Source of the DNA: Micromonospora_E sp048060115
GTDB taxonomy: Bacteria > Actinomycetota > Actinomycetes > Mycobacteriales > Micromonosporaceae
DNA length: 64,000 nt
Direction: 5' to 3'
Assembly: GCF_048060115.1 (NCBI RefSeq)
Contig: NZ_JBHMIM010000042.1
Span: forward strand, 1 to 64,000
Below, piece by piece: positions 8,553 through 17,142 of this stretch (position 1 is its first letter; each line of letters begins with the position of its first letter). The notes beneath the pieces are model-generated. The model worked only from the letters and a program-made list of their open reading frames with translations. It searched no databases and had not been told where the DNA came from. The translations under genes were made by a program, and so were the position numbers.

Positions 8553-10301
8553 TCAGAACGGGATTTCGTCGTCGGTGATCGTCGACTTGCTGCCGACCAC
8601 CGCGAACGGATCGGCCGCCTGCACGATGGAGCGCAGGGTGCCTGACGGCGCGGCACCCGCCTCCGACGAACGGGTGGCCCAGGCAGGGAAGGGGAACTCC
8701 AGGCAGAGCGGCACCGGGATGTCCGGCTGATTGACGAACATGGTGCCGGGCTTGGCCAGCAGCACCCGTTGGCGCTGCACCGCCGGCAGGAAGCCGTACT
8801 CCGGCCGGGACGCCTCGGCCGGATCGAGCCGGCCGACGACCCGGACCGCCGAGTTGGTGACGATCCGCCGCTCCACCTCGCTCGCGGTCTGCTGGGCGCC
8901 GATCAGGATCACGCCGAGCGAGCGACCCCGCTCGGCGATGTCGAGCAGAACCTCCTTGATGGGGGAGGAGCCGTCCCGGGGTGCGTACTTGTTCAGCTCG
9001 TCGAGCACCACGAACAGCAGCGGTTTGGCGGTGCCGGCCCGCTCCTTACGCTCGAACTCGCCCTTGAGCGTCACACCGACCACGAACCGCTGCGCCCGGT
9101 CCGGCAGGTTGTGCAGGTCGACCACCGTCACCTGGGCACTATCGTCGGTGCTGATCTGGTGCGGCCGGCGGGTGGCCAGGTCGCCGCGGATCAGCCGGGA
9201 CAGGTCGCGTTTGCTGCCGATCAGCCGGCGGGCGAAGGCGTTCACGGTGCCCATGCCGACCGCCGAGCCGGCCCAGGCCGACCGGGTCTCCTCGTCGCCG
9301 AGCTGGTCGACGACGTGGTCGACCAGATCCGGGTAGGAATGGATGCGCCGGCCATCGAGGCTGATCCCGCCGTCGGCCGGCTGGGCGTGTCGGTGCAGGT
9401 AGGCGGTGACCGCGTGGACCACCATCGTGTACTGCTGGCGTTCGTCGTCGGCGTCCGCGAAGACGTACGGCAACAGCCGTTGCTCGCAGAACTCGGTCAC
9501 CGTCCAGTAGTAACTGTCCACGCCGGCGAGCCGGCTGGTCACGTCCGGGGTGCCGGAGGCGTCGCCGACGCGCGGCGGAGCGTAGACCCGTACGTCCGGG
9601 AAGGCGCCGGCGGGCAGGCCGAGCTTGGCGTACGCGGCGGTCGTCGCCTCGTCCAGCCGGACGTTCGGGTGGTCGAGGAAGAGCAGGTCCTCGCCTTTGA
9701 CGTTGAAGATCAGCGCCTTGGCGTTGACCGCGTCGCCGCCGAGGGTGCCGGAGCAGAACACCGAGTAGAGCAGGAAGGTGGCGAAGCTGGTCTTGGTGGC
9801 CACCCCGGAGATGCCGGAGATCGACACGTGGGCACCCCGCTGGCCGTCGAGGAAGTCGGCGTTGAGATGGACCGGCACGCCGTCGCGGCCGGTGCCCATC
9901 GGGATCCGGCGCTCCATCCGGTCGAAGTGCAGGGCGCGGGCGCGGGCGTCGCCCTCGGCTCGCCACACCGGAGCGCCGGGCTCCGGCGGCACGTAGATCT
10001 CCGGGTCGACCCGAGTGGCGGTGATCTCGGCCGCCTCCTGTACCTGGGCGGGCAGTGTGCCGTCGGCGATGGCGAACACGTCGGAGTCGAACTGCGCACC
10101 CTCGTGCCGGGCGCGCACCTGGGTGACGACGCCGGCGATGGTGACCGTCTCGCCGCCCGGCAACTCCCGACGGGTCACCACGACGTCGTCGAGTTGCAGG
10201 TAGCTGCCGGTGCCTACCGCCGTCCAGAACTGCAGCGGGGTGGCGTCGGCGGTGCCGAGCACCCGGCCGACCGGGGTGCCCGGCGACACTTCCTCACTCA
10301 T
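8553..10301 (-). CDS. HerA-type DNA translocase ATPase
   Basis: The 582-aa protein has an N-terminal beta-barrel (HAS-barrel-like) region of about 120 residues and then a HerA/FtsK-class ATPase core. Walker B is LLFVVLDELNKYAP at about 425-436, followed by the family-typical VILIGAQQTASEVERRI and VVGRLDP. The P-loop near residue 160 reads GISGVATKTS rather than the usual GxxGxGKT. The last residues, TDDEIPF, resemble the acidic tip of single-stranded DNA-binding protein. It is the first gene of the set with sbcD, sbcC and a nurA-like gene. By family it would form a hexameric ring that drives NurA during end resection. Confidence 0.82.
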   Translation of the reverse strand: MSEEVSPGTPVGRVLGTADATPLQFWTAVGTGSYLQLDDVVVTRRELPGGETVTIAGVVTQVRARHEGAQFDSDVFAIADGTLPAQVQEAAEITATRVDPEIYVPPEPGAPVWRAEGDARARALHFDRMERRIPMGTGRDGVPVHLNADFLDGQRGAHVSISGISGVATKTSFATFLLYSVFCSGTLGGDAVNAKALIFNVKGEDLLFLDHPNVRLDEATTAAYAKLGLPAGAFPDVRVYAPPRVGDASGTPDVTSRLAGVDSYYWTVTEFCEQRLLPYVFADADDERQQYTMVVHAVTAYLHRHAQPADGGISLDGRRIHSYPDLVDHVVDQLGDEETRSAWAGSAVGMGTVNAFARRLIGSKRDLSRLIRGDLATRRPHQISTDDSAQVTVVDLHNLPDRAQRFVVGVTLKGEFERKERAGTAKPLLFVVLDELNKYAPRDGSSPIKEVLLDIAERGRSLGVILIGAQQTASEVERRIVTNSAVRVVGRLDPAEASRPEYGFLPAVQRQRVLLAKPGTMFVNQPDIPVPLCLEFPFPAWATRSSEAGAAPSGTLRSIVQAADPFAVVGSKSTITDDEIPF

Positions 10302-10448
10302 GGTGATGCCCTGGTTGCTGCATATCGCGTCGCTTCGTTCCCACGGGTTGCATCCTGCCCCACGGGTACGACCACGGCGGCATCCGACCCGGCGTGCGGT
10401 CAGGTTCGTGTCCCGGCGGGCCGGGCGGCCGTCGAGGGCCGAGCGGGT

Positions 10449-11219
10449 TCAGCGCGGGCGGCCGTCCCGGGTGTAGCGCAGCATCAGCATCCCGTCGTCG
10501 TCGCCGAGTACCTGCCGCAGGCGCATCGTCCGAACCACGCTGGTCGGGCCGGCGGTGATCCGGCCGGAACCCGCCCCGGCGAGCAGCGGGGAGACGGTGA
10601 GACAAAGTTCGTCAATGGCGTCGGCGGTGGTCAGGGTGCCGAACAACAGCGGACCCCCCTCACAGAGCAACTGCTGATAGCCGAGGGCGCGGACCTGGTC
10701 GAGCCCATGGGGGAGATCGACGGTTCGGTCTCCGGTCACCAGGACGTCGGCCACCTCCGCCAGTCGTTTCCGGCGCTGGACCGGTGCGTCGGCCGTGGTG
10801 AGCACGATCGGCCGGACCGGTGCGTCGGCGAAGGCGGACTGGCTCGGGTCGAGATCGAGCGAGCCGGAGACGACCACCAGGGTGGGCTGGGTCGGGCGGC
10901 CCTGCCGTCGCCGCCACTGCCGTCGTCGCTCGTCGAGTCGCAGCGCCCGGTACTGCTCCTGCCGCAGGGTTCCGGCCCCGACCAGTAGTGCGTCGCAGAG
11001 CATCCGCAGGATGGCGAAGATCCGTTTGTCCGCGCGGCCGGACAGCCCTTCGGACCGGCCGGCGACGGACACCGCGCCGTCGGCGCTGGTCACGAAGTTG
11101 GCTCGCAGGTGCGGGCCGGGCGCGACGGCGTACCCGGTGATCAGGTCGGCGTCGTCGAGGGCGGCGTTGTTCGGGTCCGGTGCCAGCCGTCGGATCGAAC
11201 CCGACGTCGGGTCGCTCAT
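10449..11219 (-). CDS. RibD C-terminal-type pyrimidine reductase
   Basis: The 256-aa protein is a stand-alone dihydrofolate-reductase-like domain of the RibD-C family: LRANFVTSADGAVS at the N-terminus, LLVGAGTLRQEQY for the NADPH loop, and LLCEGGPLLFGTL near residue 185. Members reduce the ribosylaminopyrimidine intermediate of riboflavin synthesis, but many actinobacterial stand-alone copies are unassigned. The start is set at the ATG at 11219. The frame continues 20 codons upstream without family similarity. No other riboflavin gene is adjacent, so the substrate is uncertain. A second RibD-C protein lies at 47.7 kb. Confidence 0.82.
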   Translation of the reverse strand: MSDPTSGSIRRLAPDPNNAALDDADLITGYAVAPGPHLRANFVTSADGAVSVAGRSEGLSGRADKRIFAILRMLCDALLVGAGTLRQEQYRALRLDERRRQWRRRQGRPTQPTLVVVSGSLDLDPSQSAFADAPVRPIVLTTADAPVQRRKRLAEVADVLVTGDRTVDLPHGLDQVRALGYQQLLCEGGPLLFGTLTTADAIDELCLTVSPLLAGAGSGRITAGPTSVVRTMRLRQVLGDDDGMLMLRYTRDGRPR

Positions 11220-11367
11220 CCGCCGGCCTGTCCGTGGACCGGCCCGGCGGGTGCGGGGGTACGGTGGCGAGAACCCCACCAGTCACCGACCCGACACTTC
11301 GAGTACTGGCCTTCTCGGCGCACGCCGCAGATCATGGGTGCGAGCCTAGGCCAGAGGAACGGCAGAC

Positions 11368-11913
11368 ATGCCCCGTCGGATCTTCCACCTGCTGGTCACC
11401 TTGTCCGATGTCGCGCCGCCGGTCTGGCGTCGGGTGCAGGTGCCGGGCGGGTACACGCTCGACCGGGTGCACCGGGTGATCCAGCACGCCATGGGCTGGC
11501 AGGACTGCCACCTGCACTCGTTCGAGATCAACGGCGCCCAGTACGGCGAACCGGGTCCGGACGGTGAGCTGCTGCTGCGTGACGAGTTGGAGATCAGGCT
11601 GGACGCGGTGGTCGCCAAGGGCGCCCGGTTTCGCTACACCTACGACTTCGGTGACTGGTGGGAGCACGACGTCGTGGTGGAGGACGTGGGCCCGCCCGAG
11701 CCGGCCGTGCGGTATCCGCTCTGCTCCGACGGGGCGTCCGCCTGCCCGCCGGAGGACGTGGGGGGCGCTTTCGGCTACGCCGAGTTCCTGGCCGCGGTCG
11801 CCGACCCGGCTGATCCCCGGCACGCCGAGATGGTCGCGACGGTGGGGATCCGGTTCGATCCGGCGGCCTTCGACGCCGGCCGGGTGACGACGTTGCTGCG
11901 TCGGCTGACCTGA
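11368..11913 (+). CDS. plasmid pRiA4b ORF-3 family protein
   Basis: The 181-aa protein matches the pRiA4b ORF-3-like family along its whole length: LLVTLSDVAPPVWRRVQVPGGYTL at the start, HRVIQHAMGWQDCHLHSFEI, and the F.YTYDFGDWWEHDV core around residue 90. The family is widespread on plasmids and chromosomes and has no established function. Nothing else here suggests a plasmid or transposon. It is transcribed alone and ends about 160 bp before the cellobiose promoter region. Confidence 0.85.
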   Translation: MPRRIFHLLVTLSDVAPPVWRRVQVPGGYTLDRVHRVIQHAMGWQDCHLHSFEINGAQYGEPGPDGELLLRDELEIRLDAVVAKGARFRYTYDFGDWWEHDVVVEDVGPPEPAVRYPLCSDGASACPPEDVGGAFGYAEFLAAVADPADPRHAEMVATVGIRFDPAAFDAGRVTTLLRRLT

Positions 11914-12075
11914 GCCCGGCCGCTTCGGCTGAGCCAATCCGCCGACCGACCCGCGATCTCCCTGCACTGAACTGCGTATCTCCTACTGCTTTGCGGTGAT
12001 TTGCCGGCCGTCGGCGGGCCGTCAGCGGGCCCACCTCGGGCGGCCGAGAAAATCTCGGTTGTCGCCGTAACGAAA

Positions 12076-12089
12076 TGGGAACGCTCCCA
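12076..12089. promoter_or_regulatory. CebR-type operator box 1
   Basis: TGGGAACGCTCCCA matches the known streptomycete CebR palindrome TGGGAGCGCTCCCA at 13 of 14 positions. It lies just upstream of the -35 element of the cebE promoter candidate. Established knowledge: CebR binds this palindrome and releases it on cellobiose. Binding here is inferred. Confidence 0.75.
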
Positions 12090-12097
12090 TTGGCCCC

Positions 12098-12126
12098 TTG
12101 ACACCTCCGAAACCTCCCGGCAATCT
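12098..12126 (+). promoter_or_regulatory. cebE promoter candidate
   Basis: TTGACA at 12098-12103, a 17-bp spacer and CAATCT at 12121-12126 give a sigma-70-type promoter with a consensus -35 and a weak -10. It lies between two CebR boxes, so repressor binding would block both polymerase entry and clearance. The 397-bp stretch 11914-12310 holds this control region and I see no gene in it. Confidence 0.6.
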
Positions 12127-12128
12127 CA

Positions 12129-12142
12129 TGGGAGCGCTCCCG
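12129..12142. promoter_or_regulatory. CebR-type operator box 2
   Basis: TGGGAGCGCTCCCG matches the CebR consensus at 13 of 14 positions. It falls on the predicted transcription start of cebE, immediately after the -10 element, which is a classic repressor position. Confidence 0.8.
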
Positions 12143-12310
12143 GCCGGGGTGAGTGAGATTCACGTCACTTGCTAGATCACCGCGGAGCGTGGCTGTGCAG
12201 TGCCCGCTCCGCGCGACGGTTCCCACCCCCGCCAACGCGGCTCCATCCCCCGGAGTGGACACCGCACGGTCACCCCCCCACCATGAAAAGCGACCTTGAG
12301 AGGGGTCAGG

Positions 12311-13609
12311 ATGAGCGTCATGCTCCGGCGGTACGCCGCGGTCGCACTCGCCTCAGCCGTTATGTTCACGGCCACGGCCTGCGGCTCCGACGCCGATTCG
12401 GATCCGGACGGCCCGATTACCCTGGTTGTCGACATCTTCGGCGACGCGGGCTTCGGATACGACGAACTGATCGAGCAGTACCAGAACGACAACCCGAACG
12501 TCACTGTGCAGCAGCGGGGCAAGGGCCTTGGCCTGGATGACTACAACACCCGCCTCACCCAGCAGATCACCGCCGGCTCCGGTGCCGGAGACGTGGTGGC
12601 GATCGAAGAGGGCACGATTTCGCAGTTCTTCGCCCAGGCCGACAAGTTCGTCGACCTCGGGGAGTACGGCGCCAACGACCTCAAGGACAACTTCCTGCCC
12701 TGGAAGTGGGAGGCCGGCGTGCTGCCCGACGGCAAGGTGCTCGCGCTCGGCACCGACGTCGGCGGCATGGCGCTGTGCTACCGCAAGGACCACTTCGAGG
12801 CCGCCAACCTGCCAACCGAACGCGACGAGGTCGGCGCGCTCTGGTCCAGCTGGGAGGACTTCATCGAGGTCGGCGAGCAGTTCAAGGCCGCCACCCCGGA
12901 CAAGGCGTTCGTCGACTCGGCGACCAGCTTCTACAACCTGGTGCTGAGCCAGATCGCCGGTGGCAGTAGCGGACACACCTACTACGACACCGACAACCAG
13001 TTCGTCCTGGAGAGCAACCCGGACGTGCGGGCGGCGTTCGACCTGACCACCGACATGATCGGTGCCGGGCTGTCGAACAACCTGCGGTCGTTCTCCAACG
13101 AGTGGAACGCCGGCTTCAAGAACGCCAGCTTCGCCACCATCGCCTGCCCGGCCTGGATGACCGGTGTCATCGAGGGCCAGGCCGGTCCGGAGGCTGCCGG
13201 CAAGTGGGACATCGCCAAGGCGCCGGGTAACGGCGGCAACTGGGGCGGTTCGTTCCTCGCGGTGCCCACCTCCGGCAAGCACCAGGCTGCTGCCGCCGAG
13301 CTGGTGAAGTACCTAACCAGCCCGGAGGGTCACATCGCCGCGTTCGAGTCGGTCGGCAACCTGCCGTCCTCGCCGCAGGCGCTGGAGGACCCGACGGTCG
13401 CCGCAGCGGTCAACGACTATTTCTCGGACGCTCCGACCGGTGAGATCTTCGCCGCCGGCGCCAGCGAGCTCAAGCCGGTCTACCTCGGTCCGAAGAACCA
13501 GGCGGTCCGTACGGCGGTCGAGAACGCGCTGCGGGCGGTGGAGCAGGGCCAGGCTCCGGACGCGGGTTGGCAGGACGCCGTGACGAACGGTACTGCTGCC
13601 GGTCGATAA
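12311..13609 (+). CDS. cebE: cellobiose/cellotriose ABC transporter substrate-binding lipoprotein
   Basis: The 432-aa family 1 extracellular solute-binding protein has a lipoprotein signal peptide ending TATAC (Cys24) and the usual bilobed-protein features. The start at 12311 is preceded by a purine-rich AGGGGTCAGG. It is followed by two permeases, a GH1 beta-glucosidase and a LacI regulator, the same order as the characterised cebEFG-bglC-cebR locus of Streptomyces, which supports binding of cellobiose and cellotriose. No ATPase gene is present. In Streptomyces the shared ATPase MsiK is encoded elsewhere. Control is by the CebR boxes upstream. Confidence 0.88.
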   Translation: MSVMLRRYAAVALASAVMFTATACGSDADSDPDGPITLVVDIFGDAGFGYDELIEQYQNDNPNVTVQQRGKGLGLDDYNTRLTQQITAGSGAGDVVAIEEGTISQFFAQADKFVDLGEYGANDLKDNFLPWKWEAGVLPDGKVLALGTDVGGMALCYRKDHFEAANLPTERDEVGALWSSWEDFIEVGEQFKAATPDKAFVDSATSFYNLVLSQIAGGSSGHTYYDTDNQFVLESNPDVRAAFDLTTDMIGAGLSNNLRSFSNEWNAGFKNASFATIACPAWMTGVIEGQAGPEAAGKWDIAKAPGNGGNWGGSFLAVPTSGKHQAAAAELVKYLTSPEGHIAAFESVGNLPSSPQALEDPTVAAAVNDYFSDAPTGEIFAAGASELKPVYLGPKNQAVRTAVENALRAVEQGQAPDAGWQDAVTNGTAAGR

Positions 13610-13628
13610 GCGGTGCGACAAACCGTGT

Positions 13629-13667
13629 GAGAGGTGGCGTCGGCAGGATCTGCCGACGCCACCTCTC
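13629..13667 (+). terminator. intercistronic hairpin between cebE and cebF
   Basis: A perfect 18-bp inverted repeat (arms 13629-13646 and 13650-13667) with a 3-base centre begins 20 bp after the cebE stop. No independent promoter is evident before cebF. It is therefore more likely to be a partial terminator or mRNA stabiliser that raises binding protein over permease than an operon boundary. Confidence 0.7.
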
Positions 13668-13746
13668 CCGCCGCGTCGCGGTGCCAGCGGCGCGCGGACT
13701 CCCTGGCCAACGGCGGCCGGCCGCCGTACAACTGAAGGACTTCCCG

Positions 13747-14733
13747 ATGAGCCTGGAGCTTGACACCCCCGCGTCGGCGCAGCCGCGTGGACACCGGGCG
13801 GGTCCGGCCGGTGGTGAGAAGGCCCGACGCCGCTCGCTGACCCGCCTGGACCTCAAATTCTCCCCCTACCTCTACATTCTGCCATTCTTCGTCATCTTCG
13901 CGACCTTCGGCATCTACCCGATCGTCTACACCGTCTGGATCGCGATGACCGACCGGTCACCGCTGAACGCCGAGACCAGCTTCATCGGCCTGGACAACTT
14001 CGTCCGGCTGATCGCCGACGATCCCCAGTTCTGGAACGCCGTCTACAACACGCTCGGTATGTTCGTGATGGCCACGGTTCCGCAGTTGGTACTTGCGATG
14101 ATGCTGGCCAACGCGCTCAACCGGCGGATCAAGGGTCAGACCTTCTTCCGGATGGCCATCGCGATGCCGATCATCACCTCGACTGCGGTCGTCGCGCTGA
14201 TCTTCTCGATGATCTACGCCCGCGACTTCGGGCTGATCAACTGGCTGCTGTCGCTGTTCGGCGCGGACCCTATCGACTTCCGGGCCGGTAAGTTCGCTTC
14301 CTGGTTCGCGATCTCCACGATGGTCGACTGGCGGTGGGTCGGCTACAACGCGCTGATCTACCTCGCCGGGATGCAGGCGATTTCCAAGGACATGTACGAG
14401 GCCGCCGCGCTCGACGGTGCCTCCCGGACCCGGCAGTTCTGGTCGATTACCGTGCCGCAGTTGCGGCCCACCATCATCTTTACCCTGATCATCTCGACCA
14501 TCGGCGGGTTGCAACTGTTCACCGAGCCGCTGTTGTTCACCAGTGGGCCCGGCGGAATCTCCGGTGGATCACAGGGTCAGTTCCAGACCATCACGATGTA
14601 CCTGCTCGACGTCATGAACCAACGATTCCAGTGGGGCTACGCGGGCGCCGTCTCACTGCTGCTCTTCATACTCATCGCGTTCATGTCGCTCGTCAACTAC
14701 CTGTTGGCCCGCCGGATCAGCTCGGACAAGTGA
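13747..14733 (+). CDS. cebF: cello-oligosaccharide ABC transporter permease
   Basis: This 328-aa MalF-type permease has six or more membrane spans starting at about residue 40 and the EAA loop (YEAAALDGASRTRQFWSITVPQLRP) that docks with the ATPase. The ATG at 13747 is chosen because family similarity starts there. The frame is open further upstream through the intercistronic hairpin, which is not credible as coding. It is paired with cebG 6 bp downstream. Confidence 0.9.
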   Translation: MSLELDTPASAQPRGHRAGPAGGEKARRRSLTRLDLKFSPYLYILPFFVIFATFGIYPIVYTVWIAMTDRSPLNAETSFIGLDNFVRLIADDPQFWNAVYNTLGMFVMATVPQLVLAMMLANALNRRIKGQTFFRMAIAMPIITSTAVVALIFSMIYARDFGLINWLLSLFGADPIDFRAGKFASWFAISTMVDWRWVGYNALIYLAGMQAISKDMYEAAALDGASRTRQFWSITVPQLRPTIIFTLIISTIGGLQLFTEPLLFTSGPGGISGGSQGQFQTITMYLLDVMNQRFQWGYAGAVSLLLFILIAFMSLVNYLLARRISSDK

Positions 14734-14739
14734 GGCACG

Positions 14740-15639
14740 ATGACCACCGCAACCCTGCAACCAGTGGCGCATAGGCCCAAGCGCGGCAAGGGCCCATCGT
14801 CGACCTCCGAGCGGCTGTTCAAGGCGAGCCCGCTGACCCGTATCGGGCTGATCTTCGGGGTGATCCTGTCACTCTTCCCGTTCTACTGGATGATCGTCAT
14901 CGCGTCCCGGACCAACGACGCGGCCAACGCATGGCCGCCACCGTTCCTGCCCGGCGGCAACCTCGGTGAAAACATCGGACGGGTGCTGGCCAACCAGGAC
15001 GCCAACATCCTCAAGGGGCTGATGAACTCGGTCCTGGTGTCGGGCACGATCACCATCGCCACGGTCTTCTTCGGCTCGCTCGCCGGCTTCGCCTTCGCCA
15101 AGCTGCGGTTCCGTGGCAAGAACGCCCTGCTGCTGGTCGTTCTGGCGTCGATGATGATCCCGATCCAACTCGGCGTGCTTCCGCTCTACATCCTGATGTC
15201 CGAGCTCGGCTGGCTGAACCGGATGCCGTCGGTCATCGTGCCGTTCCTCATCGGCGGCTTTGGGATCTTCATGATGCGGCAGTACGCCGAGCAGGCGGTA
15301 CCCAACGAACTGATCGAGGCGGCCCGGGTCGACGGCTGTTCCACCTGGCGCATCTACTGGCACGTGGTGGCGCCCGCGCTGCGTCCTGCCGCAGCCGTGC
15401 TCGGTCTGCTCACCTTCATGGAGCAGTGGAACCAGTTCTTCTGGCCTTTCGTGGTGCTCGCCGATCCGGCCAACCCGACGGTGCAGATTTCCTTGCGCAG
15501 CCTGAACTCGGCGTACTTTGCCGATAATTCCCAGATTTTCGCGGGGACGCTGATCGCGACGCTCCCGCTGTTCGTTGTCTTCATTCTTTTCGGCCGCCAG
15601 ATCATCGGCGGCATCATGGAAGGCGCCGTCAAGTCGTGA
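14740..15639 (+). CDS. cebG: cello-oligosaccharide ABC transporter permease
   Basis: This 299-aa MalG-type permease has about six membrane spans and the EAA loop (ELIEAARVDGCSTWRIYWHVVAPALRP). It follows cebF by 6 bp, and its stop overlaps the GTG start of the GH1 gene (GTGA), so import and intracellular hydrolysis are translated together. Confidence 0.9.
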   Translation: MTTATLQPVAHRPKRGKGPSSTSERLFKASPLTRIGLIFGVILSLFPFYWMIVIASRTNDAANAWPPPFLPGGNLGENIGRVLANQDANILKGLMNSVLVSGTITIATVFFGSLAGFAFAKLRFRGKNALLLVVLASMMIPIQLGVLPLYILMSELGWLNRMPSVIVPFLIGGFGIFMMRQYAEQAVPNELIEAARVDGCSTWRIYWHVVAPALRPAAAVLGLLTFMEQWNQFFWPFVVLADPANPTVQISLRSLNSAYFADNSQIFAGTLIATLPLFVVFILFGRQIIGGIMEGAVKS

Positions 15640-17054
15640 CCAAAGCAGCAAGTCCGCAGACCGCGGAGTTCCGGGAAGGCTCCGGTCAGTTCTTGTTCCC
15701 ACCAGGTTTCCTCTGGGGTGCCGCAACGGCGGCGTACCAGATCGAGGGTGCGGCGAGCGTCGATGGCCGGACACCGTCCATCTGGGACACCTTCAGTCAC
15801 ACGCCGGGCAAGGTCCTCGGTGGGGACAGCGGGGACGTGGCCTGTGACCACTACCACCGCTACCGTGACGACGTTGGGCTGATGGCCGAACTGGGCCTGA
15901 AGTCCTACCGGTTCTCAGTGTCCTGGCCGCGGGTCCAGCCCGGTGGTTCCGGTCCGGCCAACCAGGCAGGCCTGGACTTCTACCGGCGCCTGGTCGACGA
16001 ACTGCTGACTCAGGGGATCGAGCCATGGCTGACCCTCTACCACTGGGACCTGCCGCAGCCGCTGGAGGACGCGGGCGGCTGGCCTGCGCGGGACACCGCC
16101 GCGCGGTTCGCCGACTACGCCGAACTGGTGCATGGCGCGTTGGGTGACCGGGTGCGCTACTGGACCACGCTCAACGAACCGTGGTGCTCGGCGTTCCTCG
16201 GGTACGGCTCCGGCGTTCACGCTCCGGGCGTCACCGACGGTGCCGCCTCGGTCCGCGCCGCGCACCACCTGATGCTCGGGCACGGCCTTGCCGTGCAGGC
16301 GATGCGGGCGGCCCGCCCGGACCACGACTTCGGCGTCACACTGAACCTGTACGCGGTGTCCCCGCAGACCGATTCGGCGGCCGACGTCGACGCGGCACGG
16401 CGGATCGACGGGCTGGCGAACCGGATCTTCCTGGACCCGATCCTGCGCGGGCAGTATCCGTCGGACGTGGTGGAGGATCTGGCACCGGTCACCGATCAGG
16501 CGCACGTGCGCGACGGGGACCTGGATGTCATCGCCACCCCACTCAACGTGCTCGGGATCAACTACTACACCCGCCACGTGGTCGCCGCACCGGTGCCGGA
16601 CGCCGCCGTCGAACCGTCCAACTGGCCGGGCAGCGAGCGGGTCCGGTTCGTTGATCGAGGTCTGCCGGTGACCGACATGGGGTGGGAGGTCGACGCCCCC
16701 GGGCTGGTCGAGGTGCTCCGCCGGGTGCACGACGAGTACCCCGAGGTGCCCATCTACATCACCGAGAACGGCTCGGCCTACGTCGACGAGGTCGTCAACG
16801 ACAAAGTTGATGACCCGGACAGGTTGACCTATTTCGACCTGCACCTGCGGGCGTGTCACGAAGCAATCTCGGCTGGAGTGCCGGTGCGGGGCTACTTCGC
16901 GTGGTCTTTCATGGATAATTTTGAATGGGCCTGGGGCTATTCGAAGCGCTTCGGCATGATCCACGTCGACTACGGAACGCAGCTTCGGATCCCCAAGTCG
17001 AGCGCCAGGTGGTACGCCGATGTGATCCGACGTAACGGTCTGGCCGCACAATAG
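15636..17054 (+). CDS. bglC: GH1 beta-glucosidase (cellobiose hydrolysis)
   Basis: The 472-aa family 1 glycosidase has the N-terminal signature FLWGAATAAYQIEGA, the acid/base glutamate in TLNEPW near residue 178 and the nucleophile in YITENGSAY near 375. There is no signal peptide, so it acts in the cytoplasm on imported cellobiose. It is coupled to cebG by a GTGA overlap. The length is typical for the family. Confidence 0.92.
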   Translation: MTKAASPQTAEFREGSGQFLFPPGFLWGAATAAYQIEGAASVDGRTPSIWDTFSHTPGKVLGGDSGDVACDHYHRYRDDVGLMAELGLKSYRFSVSWPRVQPGGSGPANQAGLDFYRRLVDELLTQGIEPWLTLYHWDLPQPLEDAGGWPARDTAARFADYAELVHGALGDRVRYWTTLNEPWCSAFLGYGSGVHAPGVTDGAASVRAAHHLMLGHGLAVQAMRAARPDHDFGVTLNLYAVSPQTDSAADVDAARRIDGLANRIFLDPILRGQYPSDVVEDLAPVTDQAHVRDGDLDVIATPLNVLGINYYTRHVVAAPVPDAAVEPSNWPGSERVRFVDRGLPVTDMGWEVDAPGLVEVLRRVHDEYPEVPIYITENGSAYVDEVVNDKVDDPDRLTYFDLHLRACHEAISAGVPVRGYFAWSFMDNFEWAWGYSKRFGMIHVDYGTQLRIPKSSARWYADVIRRNGLAAQ

Positions 17055-17076
17055 GCGTGGTCAGCCAGCAACAACT

Positions 17077-17123
17077 GGCCGCCGTGGCGCCGGTTCCCGC
17101 CCGGAACCGGCGCCACGGCGGCC
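17077..17123 (+). terminator. long hairpin between bglC and cebR
   Basis: A perfect 21-bp inverted repeat (17077-17097 and 17103-17123) with a 5-base loop lies 23 bp after the bglC stop. It ends six bases before the GGAGG of cebR. It should end most ceb-operon transcripts. Some read-through would feed cebR, because no separate cebR promoter is visible in the 88-bp gap. Confidence 0.75.
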
Positions 17124-17142
17124 CAGGTCGGAGGAACAGACG

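Noticed and set aside
8769..10988. 739-codon open frame on the plus strand opposite the HerA-like gene
   Set aside because: It lies opposite a well-supported ATPase gene, has no recognisable domain and repeats Arg/Gly/Val-rich composition typical of antisense frames in high-GC DNA.
11368..11913. Plasmid or transposon origin inferred from the pRiA4b ORF-3 name
   Set aside because: The family is common on chromosomes, and no transposase, terminal repeat or change in base composition is seen around it.
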